Assembly: GCA_050633445.1 (NCBI GenBank)
Contig: JBOEGN010000033.1
Span: 155,558 to 219,557, forward strand
Origin: Thalassobius sp050633445
GTDB lineage: Bacteria > Pseudomonadota > Alphaproteobacteria > Rhodobacterales > Rhodobacteraceae
Length of the DNA stretch: 64,000 bases
Reading direction: 5' to 3'
How positions within the stretch are numbered: the stretch's first letter is position 1; every line of letters starts with the position of its first letter. Made by a program: the position numbers and the translations under genes. The notes beneath the pieces were generated by a model. That model did not search any database. It was not told where the DNA came from and was given only the letters and a program-made list of their open reading frames with translations. Positions 54,636-62,892 of this stretch are shown one piece after another.

Positions 54636-55148
54636 TTAGTTGCCTGTCACCAGCGTCCACCAGATTTTACCGTTGGGCTCTTGGAACCAGCTGAAACCCA
54701 ATTTGGTTGCGCTTGGGCTCAGGATCACGCGGCGGGTGTCCTCTTGCTCCATCCAGGCACTTAGGGTTTCCAGCTCGGTTTCATAAGTTTCCGAGATTGC
54801 CTCGCCCAGGAACTGACCTTCGTATCCGACGCGCAGCACGCGATCCAAAGGCGACGAACCGTCAGACCCGAAATGCCAGGGCCGGTTTTGCACCGACATG
54901 TCGCGCGAATGGGTGGCAGCAGCAGCGTTCAACTTGGCGTCCATTTCCAAGGGAACCGCGCCGGATGCGCCGCGCAAGGCGTTGATCGAATCCAACATGC
55001 GGAACTGAATTTGCGAACTTTGCCGCTCGGTAATCCGATATAACCGGGGCAGAGGCTTGCCGTCCGGCCCCATCTGGGGCCCGGATGTGGTGGTACAGGC
55101 TGCAAGCCCCAATGACGTGATAAGAAGCAAAACCGAGAGACGCAGCAT
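54636..55148 (-). CDS. CAP-domain (SCP-like) lipoprotein
   Basis: 170 residues. Lipoprotein signal MLRLSVLLLITSLGLAAC (Cys18). The CAP domain has LDSINALRGASGAVPLEMDAKL, THSRDMSVQNRPWHFG and LGEAISETYETELETLSAWM; the family's His and Glu positions are occupied. Function of bacterial CAP proteins is largely unknown. It is flanked by two L,D-transpeptidases. Confidence 0.85.
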   Translation of the reverse strand: MLRLSVLLLITSLGLAACTTTSGPQMGPDGKPLPRLYRITERQSSQIQFRMLDSINALRGASGAVPLEMDAKLNAAAATHSRDMSVQNRPWHFGSDGSSPLDRVLRVGYEGQFLGEAISETYETELETLSAWMEQEDTRRVILSPSATKLGFSWFQEPNGKIWWTLVTGN

Positions 55149-55337
55149 GATAACCTTCCAAATTCTTGTCCGTCTGGTCTAACGCGAAGGGCGTTGCCTT
55201 TCAAACCCACATCCGTGTGACCAGGCACAATGACATCTGTTTGATTTGCGACTGAGGCTTCTGCGCCATAATATACTGGAAATCAAAAGGATCGGGGTTG
55301 TGTCCGCCCGCCGGGATACACCTACAGGAGTGTAAAC

Positions 55338-55940
55338 ATGAAACGCAGACAGTTTTTGGCCGGCAGCGCCGCCATTCTGGGGACGCCCGCGCTGGCGCAA
55401 AGCAGCGATGAAACCGCCGCCGAAGCTTTTCAGCGCGCAGAAACCGTTGAAGTCGAGCGCGACATCAGCCAGGCCGTGCGCCGCAACATCTCTAGCTTTC
55501 GTTCGCTAGACTGGCAGCCTTACTTCGACAACCTGAGGAACGGCGCAATTCTGGTCGATATCGATTCGCGCGCGCTGCACTACTGGTCGGCGGATGGAGA
55601 GACCTATAAGCTCTATCCCTCCAGTGTGCCGTTGACGGACGATTTGACGCGGCGCGGTCGTACCAAAGTGACTCGCAAAGTCGAAGGCCCCAGCTGGCGC
55701 CCAACACCGTCGATGCAAAAACGCAACCCCGAATGGCCCGACTATGTGCCTCCGGGGCCGAATAATCCGCTGGGCACCCATGCATTGTACCTCAGCTGGA
55801 CTTACTACCGCATCCACGGCACGCATGACACGCGCAAGATCGGGCGTCGCTCATCCAATGGATGTATTGGCCTGTATAACGAACATATTTCCGAGCTGTT
55901 TGGTCTGGCCAAAGTGGGCACGCAGGTGTTGCTAATTTGA
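55338..55940 (+). CDS. Exported L,D-transpeptidase (ErfK/YbiS family)
   Basis: 200 residues. The N-terminus MKRRQFLAGSAAILG with a later ALAQ looks like a Tat signal. The YkuD domain carries RIHGTHDTRKIGRRSSNGCIGLYNEH, with the catalytic Cys after SSNG. It probably makes 3-3 cross-links or anchors proteins. AGGAGTGT lies upstream of the ATG. Confidence 0.9.
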   Translation: MKRRQFLAGSAAILGTPALAQSSDETAAEAFQRAETVEVERDISQAVRRNISSFRSLDWQPYFDNLRNGAILVDIDSRALHYWSADGETYKLYPSSVPLTDDLTRRGRTKVTRKVEGPSWRPTPSMQKRNPEWPDYVPPGPNNPLGTHALYLSWTYYRIHGTHDTRKIGRRSSNGCIGLYNEHISELFGLAKVGTQVLLI

Positions 55941-56081
55941 CGACATTTTGGCTATCGCTACGGCACTAAGCCCAAGTTCCAATTGCATTTGCTATGATTT
56001 ACTGCTTAGACAATGCTACGAAATAAGTCTTGGGCGCTTGCCGTGGATTCAACTGCGGTGGGCTAATATCTGGAGTATCTT

Positions 56082-56264
56082 ATGAAAAAACTCGTTCTCG
56101 CTGCTGCTCTGACCGCCGCCGCTTCGACCGCCTTCGCAGGCAACATGGCAGAGCCCATGATCGAAGCACCGGTTATCATGGAAGAAGCTTCCAGCTCGTC
56201 CACTGGTGGCGTTCTGGTTCCTCTGCTGATTCTGGCAGTTGTTGCAGCTATCGCAGCCGACTAA
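56082..56264 (+). CDS. 60-residue exported peptide with a C-terminal hydrophobic segment
   Basis: Signal peptide MKKLVLAAALTAAASTAFA, then about 20 residues rich in Met, Glu, Ser and Pro, then a membrane-compatible segment VLVPLLILAVVAAIAAD. GGAG lies 8 bases upstream and a strong terminator follows, so it is probably a real monocistronic gene. No known family recognised. It may be a small inner-membrane or envelope peptide. Confidence 0.78.
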   Translation: MKKLVLAAALTAAASTAFAGNMAEPMIEAPVIMEEASSSSTGGVLVPLLILAVVAAIAAD

Positions 56265-56287
56265 TTTAATTAGTTTGCCTATAAGAT

Positions 56288-56322
56288 CAAAAAAGGCGGT
56301 GGTTCAGTCCACCGCCTTTTTT
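56288..56322 (+). terminator. Intrinsic terminator after the 60-residue gene
   Basis: Perfect 12-bp stem AAAAGGCGGTGG (56291-56302) and CCACCGCCTTTT (56309-56320), loop TTCAGT, and T tail. A-rich on the other side too, so it could also act on the minus strand for hemH. Confidence 0.9.
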
Positions 56323-56360
56323 CTATGTCAGCTCCGCAATTTCAGGCGCGGTTTCGCCCC

Positions 56361-56384
56361 TTCTTTGCTCTGAAAATACTCAAA
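56361..56384. repeat. Dispersed 24-base intergenic repeat, copy 2
   Basis: Identical to 46413-46436; core CTTTGCTCTGAAAATACT. It lies 31 bases beyond the hemH stop, in the gap after the terminator at 56288. Confidence 0.75.
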
Positions 56385-56415
56385 ATCCGACCCCAGCGGC
56401 CAAACGCATCAGCCG

Positions 56416-57480
56416 CTATTTCGCGTCCAGCCAGCCCTTTAGGTTGTCCTGCACGACACTGACCAAGGCCGCGATATGCGCCGGGCTGTCATTCAGGCAA
56501 GGGATGTAGGTAAAGGTCTCGCCCCCCGCGTACTCAAAGCTTTCGCGGATTTCCTCGTTGATCTCTTCCAAAGTCTCGATGCAATCGGCAGAAAAAGCCG
56601 GTGCGATCACCGCGATGTTCTTTTTCCCGTCACGCGCCAAATCTGCGACATGGTCGACGGTATAGGGCTTCAGCCACTCCTCGGGGCCAAAGACGGACTG
56701 GAACGTGGTGGTGATATCGGTGTCAGGCCAGCCCAAACGCTCGGTCAGCAGGCGCGTGGTTTTCTGACATTGGCAATGATAGGGATCGCCCTCGGTCAGA
56801 TAACGTTTGGGCATTCCATGGTAGGACACGACCAGCATATCGGGCCGTTTATCCAATTGCCCATAGGCAGTTTCGACAGATTGAGCCAATGCCTCGATAT
56901 AGGCGGGCGTGTCGAAATAGGGGGCGATGGTCCGCGCGGCGGGCTGCCATTTCTCCTTCATCAAAGCGCGAAAGAACTGGTCATTTGCTGTCCCCGAGGT
57001 CGCGCCCGCATATTGCGGATAAAGCGGGACGAACAGGATTTTCGTGCAGCCAGCGGCGACCATCTCTCTTACTTTTGACGCGGTAGACGGATTGCCATAG
57101 CGCATGCAGAAATCGACCATCACCTGATCGCCATAGATATCCGACAGGGCCGTATTCAGCGCGGCGGTTTGCTCCTTGGTGATGGTCATCAGGGGCGATT
57201 CATCCTGATCCTCGTTCCAGATCGAGCGATAGGCCGCACCGCTGGAAAAGGGGCGTTTTGTCAGGATGATCAGCTGCAACAAAGGCTGCCATTTCCAAGA
57301 CGGATAGTCGATCACCCGTTTATCCGACAGAAACTCGTTCAGATAGCGCCGCATCGACCAATAGTCGGTGTCATCCGGTGTCCCAAGATTGGCGAACAGG
57401 ATGCCGGTCTTGTCGGCAGGGATTTTCGGATGGTCCGCCGGAGCGTGGGCAGGACAGCGGGCTGATTGGGCGTCGGTCAT
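56416..57480 (-). CDS. hemH: Ferrochelatase
   Basis: 354 residues. GILFANLGTPDD near the N-terminus, the His-containing VVSYHGMPKRYLTEGDPYHCQC and the Glu-rich ECIETLEEINEE-type segment (DCIETLEEINEEI) are ferrochelatase signatures. It inserts ferrous iron into protoporphyrin IX, the last step of heme synthesis. No 5' neighbour is co-directional within 60 bases other than the methyltransferase. Confidence 0.96.
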   Translation of the reverse strand: MTDAQSARCPAHAPADHPKIPADKTGILFANLGTPDDTDYWSMRRYLNEFLSDKRVIDYPSWKWQPLLQLIILTKRPFSSGAAYRSIWNEDQDESPLMTITKEQTAALNTALSDIYGDQVMVDFCMRYGNPSTASKVREMVAAGCTKILFVPLYPQYAGATSGTANDQFFRALMKEKWQPAARTIAPYFDTPAYIEALAQSVETAYGQLDKRPDMLVVSYHGMPKRYLTEGDPYHCQCQKTTRLLTERLGWPDTDITTTFQSVFGPEEWLKPYTVDHVADLARDGKKNIAVIAPAFSADCIETLEEINEEIRESFEYAGGETFTYIPCLNDSPAHIAALVSVVQDNLKGWLDAK

Positions 57481-57540
57481 GGGCGCGAATATTCCATATC
57501 TTGCGGGCTGACACAGGACATAAGCGTCTGAGGCCTCAGG

Positions 57541-58362
57541 TCAATCGGACAATTTGGTTTCCTTGGTCCCCAAAACATCTGCCAGACGGGCCGAGGCCGA
57601 TCCGGGTCGCAACGGCTGAGGCTGGCTGTCATCAGGTGCCCAACCCAGCAGAAAGATCAGTTCGAACGTGGCGGTGACCCGTCCTTGGTCATCGCCATAG
57701 GTCTGGGAATACAGTTCGGACGCAGCGGTCAGCACCTCGCGGCGTGTTGGGTGGCGCAGGCGGGTCTGCAACGCGTTGCCTTCGCCCATCGCGCGCAGAT
57801 CGCGCATCAGGTGGAACATCGTTTGATAGCTGACAGTCAGCGGAATGCTGTCGGCCACAGGCAGGGCCAGACCAGCGCGTTGCAGCAATCCACCCAGATC
57901 ACGAATCTCGGCCATGGGCGCGACACGAGGGGACAGACCGCCTGCAACACGGGTTTCCGCCTCGGCCAAACATGCGCGCAGCTCTTGCAGGGTTTGCCCG
58001 CCGAACATGCCCGCCAGAAACAGCCCGTCGGGTTTCAGCGCGCGGCGACATTGGATCATCTGGCCCACCGGATCATTTGCCCAATGCAGCGACATCGCGT
58101 GGATCACCAGATCATGCGCCTGAGGGGCCAGGTTCAGCACATCTTCGTCCGCGACTATCGTGGCATTCGGAAAAGCATTTGCCCAAAAATCGGGAAAACC
58201 TGTCACGATTGCAGGCGACTGAAAGGTTTTATTAACCAAGGTCAGGCGATCCTGAAACTCCTCGACCGCGGTCTCTTGCAAGAACATCGCAGGATCACGC
58301 AGCGCACGGAGGCGGTTGCGGGTCAGGGCGGCTTGGTCAGTCAGTTTGGGCGCGTCGGTCAT
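57541..58362 (-). CDS. Class I SAM-dependent methyltransferase (BioC/NDUFAF5-like)
   Basis: 273 residues from ATG 58362; the ORF extension upstream is not conserved. It resembles the malonyl-ACP/NDUFAF5-type methyltransferases: RNRLRAL near the N-terminus, VIHAMSLHWANDPVGQ and KPDGLFLAGMFGG. The first SAM-binding glycine motif is not obvious; the segment before VADEDVLNLAP reads VTGFPDFWANAFPN. The substrate is unclear. It is divergent from comF. Confidence 0.8.
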   Translation of the reverse strand: MTDAPKLTDQAALTRNRLRALRDPAMFLQETAVEEFQDRLTLVNKTFQSPAIVTGFPDFWANAFPNATIVADEDVLNLAPQAHDLVIHAMSLHWANDPVGQMIQCRRALKPDGLFLAGMFGGQTLQELRACLAEAETRVAGGLSPRVAPMAEIRDLGGLLQRAGLALPVADSIPLTVSYQTMFHLMRDLRAMGEGNALQTRLRHPTRREVLTAASELYSQTYGDDQGRVTATFELIFLLGWAPDDSQPQPLRPGSASARLADVLGTKETKLSD

Positions 58363-58384
58363 GAAAGGACTGATAATGGGGTAA
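58361..58384 (+). other. Seven-codon mini-ORF before comF
   Basis: ATG at 58361 reads MKGLIMG and stops just before AGGAGA. It overlaps the divergent methyltransferase start. It may be chance or a leader. No evidence of translation. Confidence 0.2.
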
Positions 58385-58404
58385 AGGAGAAGTTTCAAAC
58401 CGCC

Positions 58405-59106
58405 TTGCGTCTGGTGTACCCGCCGCGTTGCTTGTGTTGCGGCGAGATGGTCGAGAGCGAATTCGGCCTGTGCGGTCCCTGTTGGCGCGACACACCCTTT
58501 GTCACCGGTCTGACATGCGAGGGATGTGGCACCCCGTTGATGGGCGAATCGGATGATCTGGAGCTGTGTGATGAATGCCTGACCACTCCGCGCCCTTGGT
58601 CACGAGGGCGGGCGGCATTCCTGTATGAGGGCAATGCGCGCAAGATGATCCTGGCGCTAAAACACGGGGACCGCCATGAAATCGCCCGCGGTGCCGGGCA
58701 ATGGATGGTGAATGCCGGGCGGGACTTGTTAGTGGACGATACGATCCTGACCCCGATTCCGTTGCATTGGACACGGATGGTCAGCCGTCGTTTCAATCAG
58801 GCGGCTTTGCTGGCGAACTCTGTGGCGCGGATAAGCGGCCTGACATGTTGCCCGGATTTGTTGCATCGGACACGGAAAACAGTCTCGACTCAGGGCATGT
58901 CGCGGGATGAACGATATGCGCAGATGCACGGCTCGATCCTGATTCCCCCCTCTCGACGCGACAGAATCGCCGGAAAACACGTTGTGCTGATTGATGACGT
59001 AATGACCACAGGTGCCACTTTAACAGCCGCTGCCGACGCGTGTTTGGCCGCTGGTGCCTGCGATGTTTCCGCACTGGTACTGGCGCGCGTTGCCATGACG
59101 CCCTAG
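58405..59106 (+). CDS. comF: ComF-family phosphoribosyltransferase-like protein
   Basis: About 233 residues. N-terminal zinc-finger cysteines (CLCCGEMVESEFGLCGPCW, then CEGCGTP and CDECL) and a C-terminal PRPP-site motif HVVLIDDVMTTGATL. No ATG lies close to the family start: TTG 58405 is the best in-frame candidate, 14 bases after AGGAGA. Another start cannot be excluded. ComF proteins are needed for DNA uptake in competent bacteria. Confidence 0.8.
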   Translation: MRLVYPPRCLCCGEMVESEFGLCGPCWRDTPFVTGLTCEGCGTPLMGESDDLELCDECLTTPRPWSRGRAAFLYEGNARKMILALKHGDRHEIARGAGQWMVNAGRDLLVDDTILTPIPLHWTRMVSRRFNQAALLANSVARISGLTCCPDLLHRTRKTVSTQGMSRDERYAQMHGSILIPPSRRDRIAGKHVVLIDDVMTTGATLTAAADACLAAGACDVSALVLARVAMTP

Positions 59107-59145
59107 ATTTCGGACAAAGCATGCATTGCCAAAGGAACTGTCCGA

Positions 59146-59400
59146 ATGAAACCAATCGAGATCTATACGTCGCCGATGTGCGGATTCTGCCACGCGGCCA
59201 AGCGTTTGCTGACCCAAAAAGGTGCGGAGTTCACCGAGATCGACGTTTGGGCCGCGCCTGACCGCAAACCCGAGATGATCCAGCGGGCGCATGGGGGGCG
59301 GACGGTGCCTCAGATTTTTGTTGGCGAAGTGCACGTGGGTGGTTGTGACGACCTGTATGATCTGGAGCGCTCTGGGAAACTGGACGCGTTGCTAGCCTAA
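59146..59400 (+). CDS. grxC: Glutaredoxin 3
   Basis: 84 residues with a dithiol site YTSPMCGFCHAAKRLL (Cys12, Cys15) and TVPQIFVGEVHVGGCDDL. It uses glutathione to reduce protein disulfides. The TAA overlaps the ATG of the next gene by one base (TAATG). Confidence 0.95.
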   Translation: MKPIEIYTSPMCGFCHAAKRLLTQKGAEFTEIDVWAAPDRKPEMIQRAHGGRTVPQIFVGEVHVGGCDDLYDLERSGKLDALLA

Positions 59401-60233
59401 TGCGTCTGGCGCTTCTGCAACTGAATGTCAGCGATGATCCGACCGCAAATCTGGCCGTAACGCGTGATTATCTGGCCCAAGCGGCCAAGGGTGGGGCGGA
59501 TTTCGCGCTGACACCCGAGGTGACAAACTGCCTGTCGGCCAGCCGGTCTTGGCAAGAGCAGGTGTTGCAGTTGCAAGACGACGACCCAACCCTGGCGGCC
59601 TTGCAAGAGGACGCCAAGACGCTGGGTCTGTGGTTGTTGATCGGGTCGTTGGCGCTAAAAACCGGAGATGCAGACGGGCGATTCGCGAACCGGTCGTTCA
59701 TGATCGACCCCGATGGGCAGATTGCCGGGCAGTATGACAAGATCCACATGTTCGATGTCGATGTCTCGCCCGAGGAAACCTATCGCGAATCCGATGGATA
59801 TCGGCCCGGTACCAACGCCAGCCTGGTCAGAACGCCGTTTGGTATGGTGGGGCAAAGCATCTGCTATGACGTGCGGTTTGGCTATCTTTATCGCGCGTTG
59901 GCGCAGGCGGGGGCGGATATCCTGACCGTACCAGCGGCGTTTTCCCCTGTCACCGGCGCCGCCCATTGGGAGGTGCTGTTGCGTGCGCGTGCCATCGAAA
60001 CCGGGTGTTTCGTGGTTGCCCCGGCGCAAACAGGGGTGCATGAAGCTCATCGGGGAAAGACTCGAAAAACCTATGGCCACAGCATGGTTATCGCTCCATG
60101 GGGCGAGATTCTGGCGGATGCCGGTACGGAACCCGGCGTGACATTCGTTGATATCGACGTGTCAGATGTGGCACAAGCACGCGCGCGCGTTCCTGCGCTG
60201 ACACATGACCGAAAGTTTGACGGACCCAAATGA
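59400..60233 (+). CDS. Nitrilase-fold amidase (Nit1/Nit2-like)
   Basis: 277 residues of the carbon-nitrogen hydrolase superfamily. Catalytic Glu in LTPEVTN, Lys in GQYDKIHMFDVD and Cys in GQSICYDVRFGYLYR. Bacterial members of this type hydrolyse deaminated glutathione or omega-amides. Coupling to grxC (one-base overlap) fits a glutathione-repair role. It overlaps the marR gene by ATGA. Confidence 0.9.
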   Translation: MRLALLQLNVSDDPTANLAVTRDYLAQAAKGGADFALTPEVTNCLSASRSWQEQVLQLQDDDPTLAALQEDAKTLGLWLLIGSLALKTGDADGRFANRSFMIDPDGQIAGQYDKIHMFDVDVSPEETYRESDGYRPGTNASLVRTPFGMVGQSICYDVRFGYLYRALAQAGADILTVPAAFSPVTGAAHWEVLLRARAIETGCFVVAPAQTGVHEAHRGKTRKTYGHSMVIAPWGEILADAGTEPGVTFVDIDVSDVAQARARVPALTHDRKFDGPK

Positions 60234-60673
60234 ACGACGCCAGCAACGCCTTAGCCATCACTCTGTTCAGCGAGCTTTTGACGGCCGACCAATTGGTGCG
60301 GAACCGTCTGAGCAAGGTGCTGCCCAAGGGGATGGAAATTTCGCATTTCTCGGTGCTGAACCACCTGGCAGGCATGTCGGATGAGCGCAGCCCGGCGCAA
60401 CTGGCCAAAAGCTTTCACGTCACTCGTGGGGCGATGACCAACACATTGTCCAAGCTGGAATGGGCCGGCTATATCCATATCCGCCCTGATTGGGATGACG
60501 CGCGTCGCAAGATGGTGGCGATCAGCCCGGCGGGTCGTCAGGCGCGCGATGGCGCGCTGGCCGCGATCTCGCCCATGATAACCGAGCTGATCGGCGATCT
60601 GGGCGATAGCAAAGTCCGCGCCATTCTTCCGATCCTGCGCGAATTGCGCCTGCGACTAGAAGACGGCGTCTGA
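60230..60673 (+). CDS. MarR-family transcriptional regulator
   Basis: 147 residues. Winged helix-turn-helix with LAKSFHVTRGAMTNTLSKLEWAGYIHIRPDWDDARRK. Ligand and target are not visible. It is third in grxC-nit-marR, so it may autoregulate the operon. It ends 3 bases before a convergent YciI gene. Confidence 0.88.
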   Translation: MNDASNALAITLFSELLTADQLVRNRLSKVLPKGMEISHFSVLNHLAGMSDERSPAQLAKSFHVTRGAMTNTLSKLEWAGYIHIRPDWDDARRKMVAISPAGRQARDGALAAISPMITELIGDLGDSKVRAILPILRELRLRLEDGV

Positions 60674-60676
60674 CCT

Positions 60677-60979
60677 CTATTTCAGCGCGTCATGGACGTT
60701 GCTGGGCAGAAATTCCGTATAGTTATAGGTGGCCACGCTGGCGCTGACGAACGGGTCGGCAGCCAGATAATCCTGCGCGGCCTGCATCGAGTCAGCGTGC
60801 ATCACGATCACGCCACCGGTGCGCGGAACCTTGGCGCCCGAGGCAATGAAACGACCCTGGGCATAGGCGGTGCGGACAAAGTCCAGATGTGGCTCTAACA
60901 CGGCCTGAATCTGCTCCATCGGGACGATATATTCGATGTCGACAATGAACAGAGAATGGCCTTCGGGGATGGTGCTCAT
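60677..60979 (-). CDS. YciI-family protein
   Basis: 100 residues with the YciI dimeric alpha-beta fold: HSLFIVDIEYIVP, HLDFVRTAYAQGRFIASG and DPFVSASVATYNYTEF. The His-Asp pair of the family is partly visible. Function unknown. It follows ubiG by 3 bases on the same strand. Confidence 0.85.
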   Translation of the reverse strand: MSTIPEGHSLFIVDIEYIVPMEQIQAVLEPHLDFVRTAYAQGRFIASGAKVPRTGGVIVMHADSMQAAQDYLAADPFVSASVATYNYTEFLPSNVHDALK

Positions 60980-60982
60980 GTG

Positions 60983-61726
60983 TCAGGCTTTCGTGCTGGC
61001 GGTGACGTAGTTGACGGACAGGTCACGATCAGAAATCGACCACTGCCAAGAGATCGGATTGAACACAAACCCCTTGCGATCCACCGGAGTCAGGCCTGCA
61101 TTGCTGATCAGGTTATACAGCTCGTCCGGTGTGATGAATTTGTTCCATTCATGCGTGCCTTTGGGCAGCCAGCGCATCACGAATTCCGCACCGACGATTG
61201 CAACGGCAAAGGACTTGGGATTGCGGTTGATGGTCGAGCACAGCATCAACCCGCCGGGTTTCAGCAGGTCGTGGCAGGCGGTCAGATAGGCCAGCGGGTC
61301 GGCGACGTGCTCGACCACCTCCATGTTCAGGACGATGTCGAATTGTTCGCCATTCGCGGCCATTTCTTCTGCCGTGACGTTACGATAGTCGATCTCAAGC
61401 CCCGATTGTTCGGCATGCACCTGCGCAACGGGGATGTTCCCTGCGGCTGCGTCCGCACCAACGACGGTGGCACCCAGACGCGCCATCGGCTCGCTAAGCA
61501 GCCCACCGCCACAGCCAATGTCCAGCAATCGCAGACCTTTGAAGGGCGCGGGCTTGGTCAGATCCCGCCCGAATTCACCGGCGATCTGGCGCGTGATATA
61601 GTCCAGGCGGCAAGGATTCATCAGGTGAAGCGGCTTGAACTTCCCCTTGGGATCCCACCATTCGGCGGCCATTGCCTCGAATTTCGCCACTTCGGACGGA
61701 TCTACAGTGGTCTGAGCGGTTTGCAT
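60983..61726 (-). CDS. ubiG: Ubiquinone biosynthesis O-methyltransferase UbiG
   Basis: 247 residues from ATG 61726, which has GGAGAG upstream. KFEAMAAEWWDPKGKFKPLH is the family N-terminus. SAM motif LLDIGCGGGLLSEPMARLG, then GADAAAGNIPVA and MEVVEHVADP. It performs both O-methylations in ubiquinone synthesis. It is divergent from pip by 48 bases. Confidence 0.95.
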   Translation of the reverse strand: MQTAQTTVDPSEVAKFEAMAAEWWDPKGKFKPLHLMNPCRLDYITRQIAGEFGRDLTKPAPFKGLRLLDIGCGGGLLSEPMARLGATVVGADAAAGNIPVAQVHAEQSGLEIDYRNVTAEEMAANGEQFDIVLNMEVVEHVADPLAYLTACHDLLKPGGLMLCSTINRNPKSFAVAIVGAEFVMRWLPKGTHEWNKFITPDELYNLISNAGLTPVDRKGFVFNPISWQWSISDRDLSVNYVTASTKA

Positions 61727-61774
61727 TCTGCTCTCCATATGCTCTTTTGGTCTCAATCCCTATATAGGACAAAC

Positions 61775-62758
61775 ATGGACAAATTCTCGGGCCAAAAAAG
61801 CGCAGTTCAATACCTATACCCGCCGATCGACCCTTTCGATCAGCGGATGCTGGAAGTTGGCGACGGGCACAAGATCTATCTTGAGCAATCGGGTAATCCC
61901 GAGGGCATCCCCGTTGTTGTGTTTCATGGCGGGCCGGGTGGCGGGTGCAGCCCTGCGATGCGGCGGTATTTTGATCCCAAGGCCTACCGAATCATCCTGT
62001 TTGACCAGCGCGGTTGCGGACGGTCGCAGCCGCATGCGTCGGTGACTGAAAATACCACATGGCATCTGGTGCGTGATATCGAGCTGATCCGCGAAACGCT
62101 GGAGATTTCGCAGTGGATCGTATTCGGCGGCAGTTGGGGGGCGACCTTGGCGCTGATCTATGCGCAGGCCCATCCTGATCAGGTTCTGGCGCTTATCTTG
62201 CGCGGGGTTTTTCTGGCAACACAGTCCGAGCTGGACTGGTTCTATGGCGGCGGGGCTGGCAGGTTCTGGCCGGAAACCTGGGCCCGTTTCGCCGATCTGA
62301 TTCCCGAAGATGAGCAGGACGACATGATCGCCGCCTATCACAAACGGTTGTTCAGCGGACATGTGCCGACCGAGATCAAACATGCGCGTGCCTGGGCCCA
62401 ATGGGAAAACGCGCTGGCCTCGATCCAGTCCTCAGGACATGGCGGCGAGGCTCCGGGCGAATATGCGCGGGCCTTTGCGCGGCTAGAGAATCACTATTTC
62501 ACACATGGTGCGTTTCTGGACTATGACGGCCAGATTTTGGATCGGGTTGACCGGATTGCCCATATTCCCGGGGTGATCGTGCAGGGGCGGTATGACATGA
62601 TCTGCCCGCCCGAAAACGCCTGGAAACTGGCCCGCGCCTGGCCCAATGCTGAGCTGAAAATGGTGAAACATGCGGGTCACGCCCTTAGCGAACCGGGCAT
62701 CAGCGCCGAGCTGGTCCGCACCATGGATCGCATCGCCGAAGACAGCGATTATTCCTGA
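61775..62758 (+). CDS. pip: Prolyl aminopeptidase (prolyl iminopeptidase)
   Basis: 327 residues, alpha/beta hydrolase. HGGPGGGCSP and FDQRGCGRSQPH, with the nucleophile Ser120 in GGSWGATLAL. The Asp and His of the triad are in RYDMICP and KHAGHALSEPG. It cleaves N-terminal proline. The ATG at 61775 gives the family N-terminus; the open frame upstream is antisense to ubiG. Confidence 0.95.
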   Translation: MDKFSGQKSAVQYLYPPIDPFDQRMLEVGDGHKIYLEQSGNPEGIPVVVFHGGPGGGCSPAMRRYFDPKAYRIILFDQRGCGRSQPHASVTENTTWHLVRDIELIRETLEISQWIVFGGSWGATLALIYAQAHPDQVLALILRGVFLATQSELDWFYGGGAGRFWPETWARFADLIPEDEQDDMIAAYHKRLFSGHVPTEIKHARAWAQWENALASIQSSGHGGEAPGEYARAFARLENHYFTHGAFLDYDGQILDRVDRIAHIPGVIVQGRYDMICPPENAWKLARAWPNAELKMVKHAGHALSEPGISAELVRTMDRIAEDSDYS

Positions 62759-62771
62759 CGCCAGCTTTTGC

Positions 62772-62800
62772 TTGCAGTTTCCCGGACAGGGGCCTATATG
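62772..62800 (+). promoter_or_regulatory. Probable sigma-70 type promoter of rimP-nusA
   Basis: TTGCAG (62772-62777), 17 bases, TATATG (62795-62800). Start of transcription is expected near 62807, leaving an 86-base leader before rimP. The 134-base gap holds no gene. Confidence 0.6.
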
Positions 62801-62854
62801 GATTTCAACAGCGGTGCGCTGGGGCCTGGCCCTGACGCTCCATCGGTAATTTCG

Positions 62855-62877
62855 ACGGGCCGCTGGCCCGTTTTTTT
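62855..62877 (+). terminator. Terminator-like hairpin in the rimP leader (candidate attenuator)
   Basis: Perfect stem ACGGGCC (62855-62861), loop GCT, GGCCCGT (62865-62871), then a run of seven Ts. It ends 16 bases before the rimP ATG and inside the leader. GGCCC at 62828-62832 could pair with GGGCC at 62857-62861 and so block the hairpin. Such leaders were described for rimP in proteobacteria. Confidence 0.7.
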
Positions 62878-62892
62878 GTGCTTGGATGAACC

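Noticed and set aside
60956..61774. 273-codon N-terminal extension of pip
   Set aside because: It is antisense to ubiG; the family N-terminus starts at 61775.
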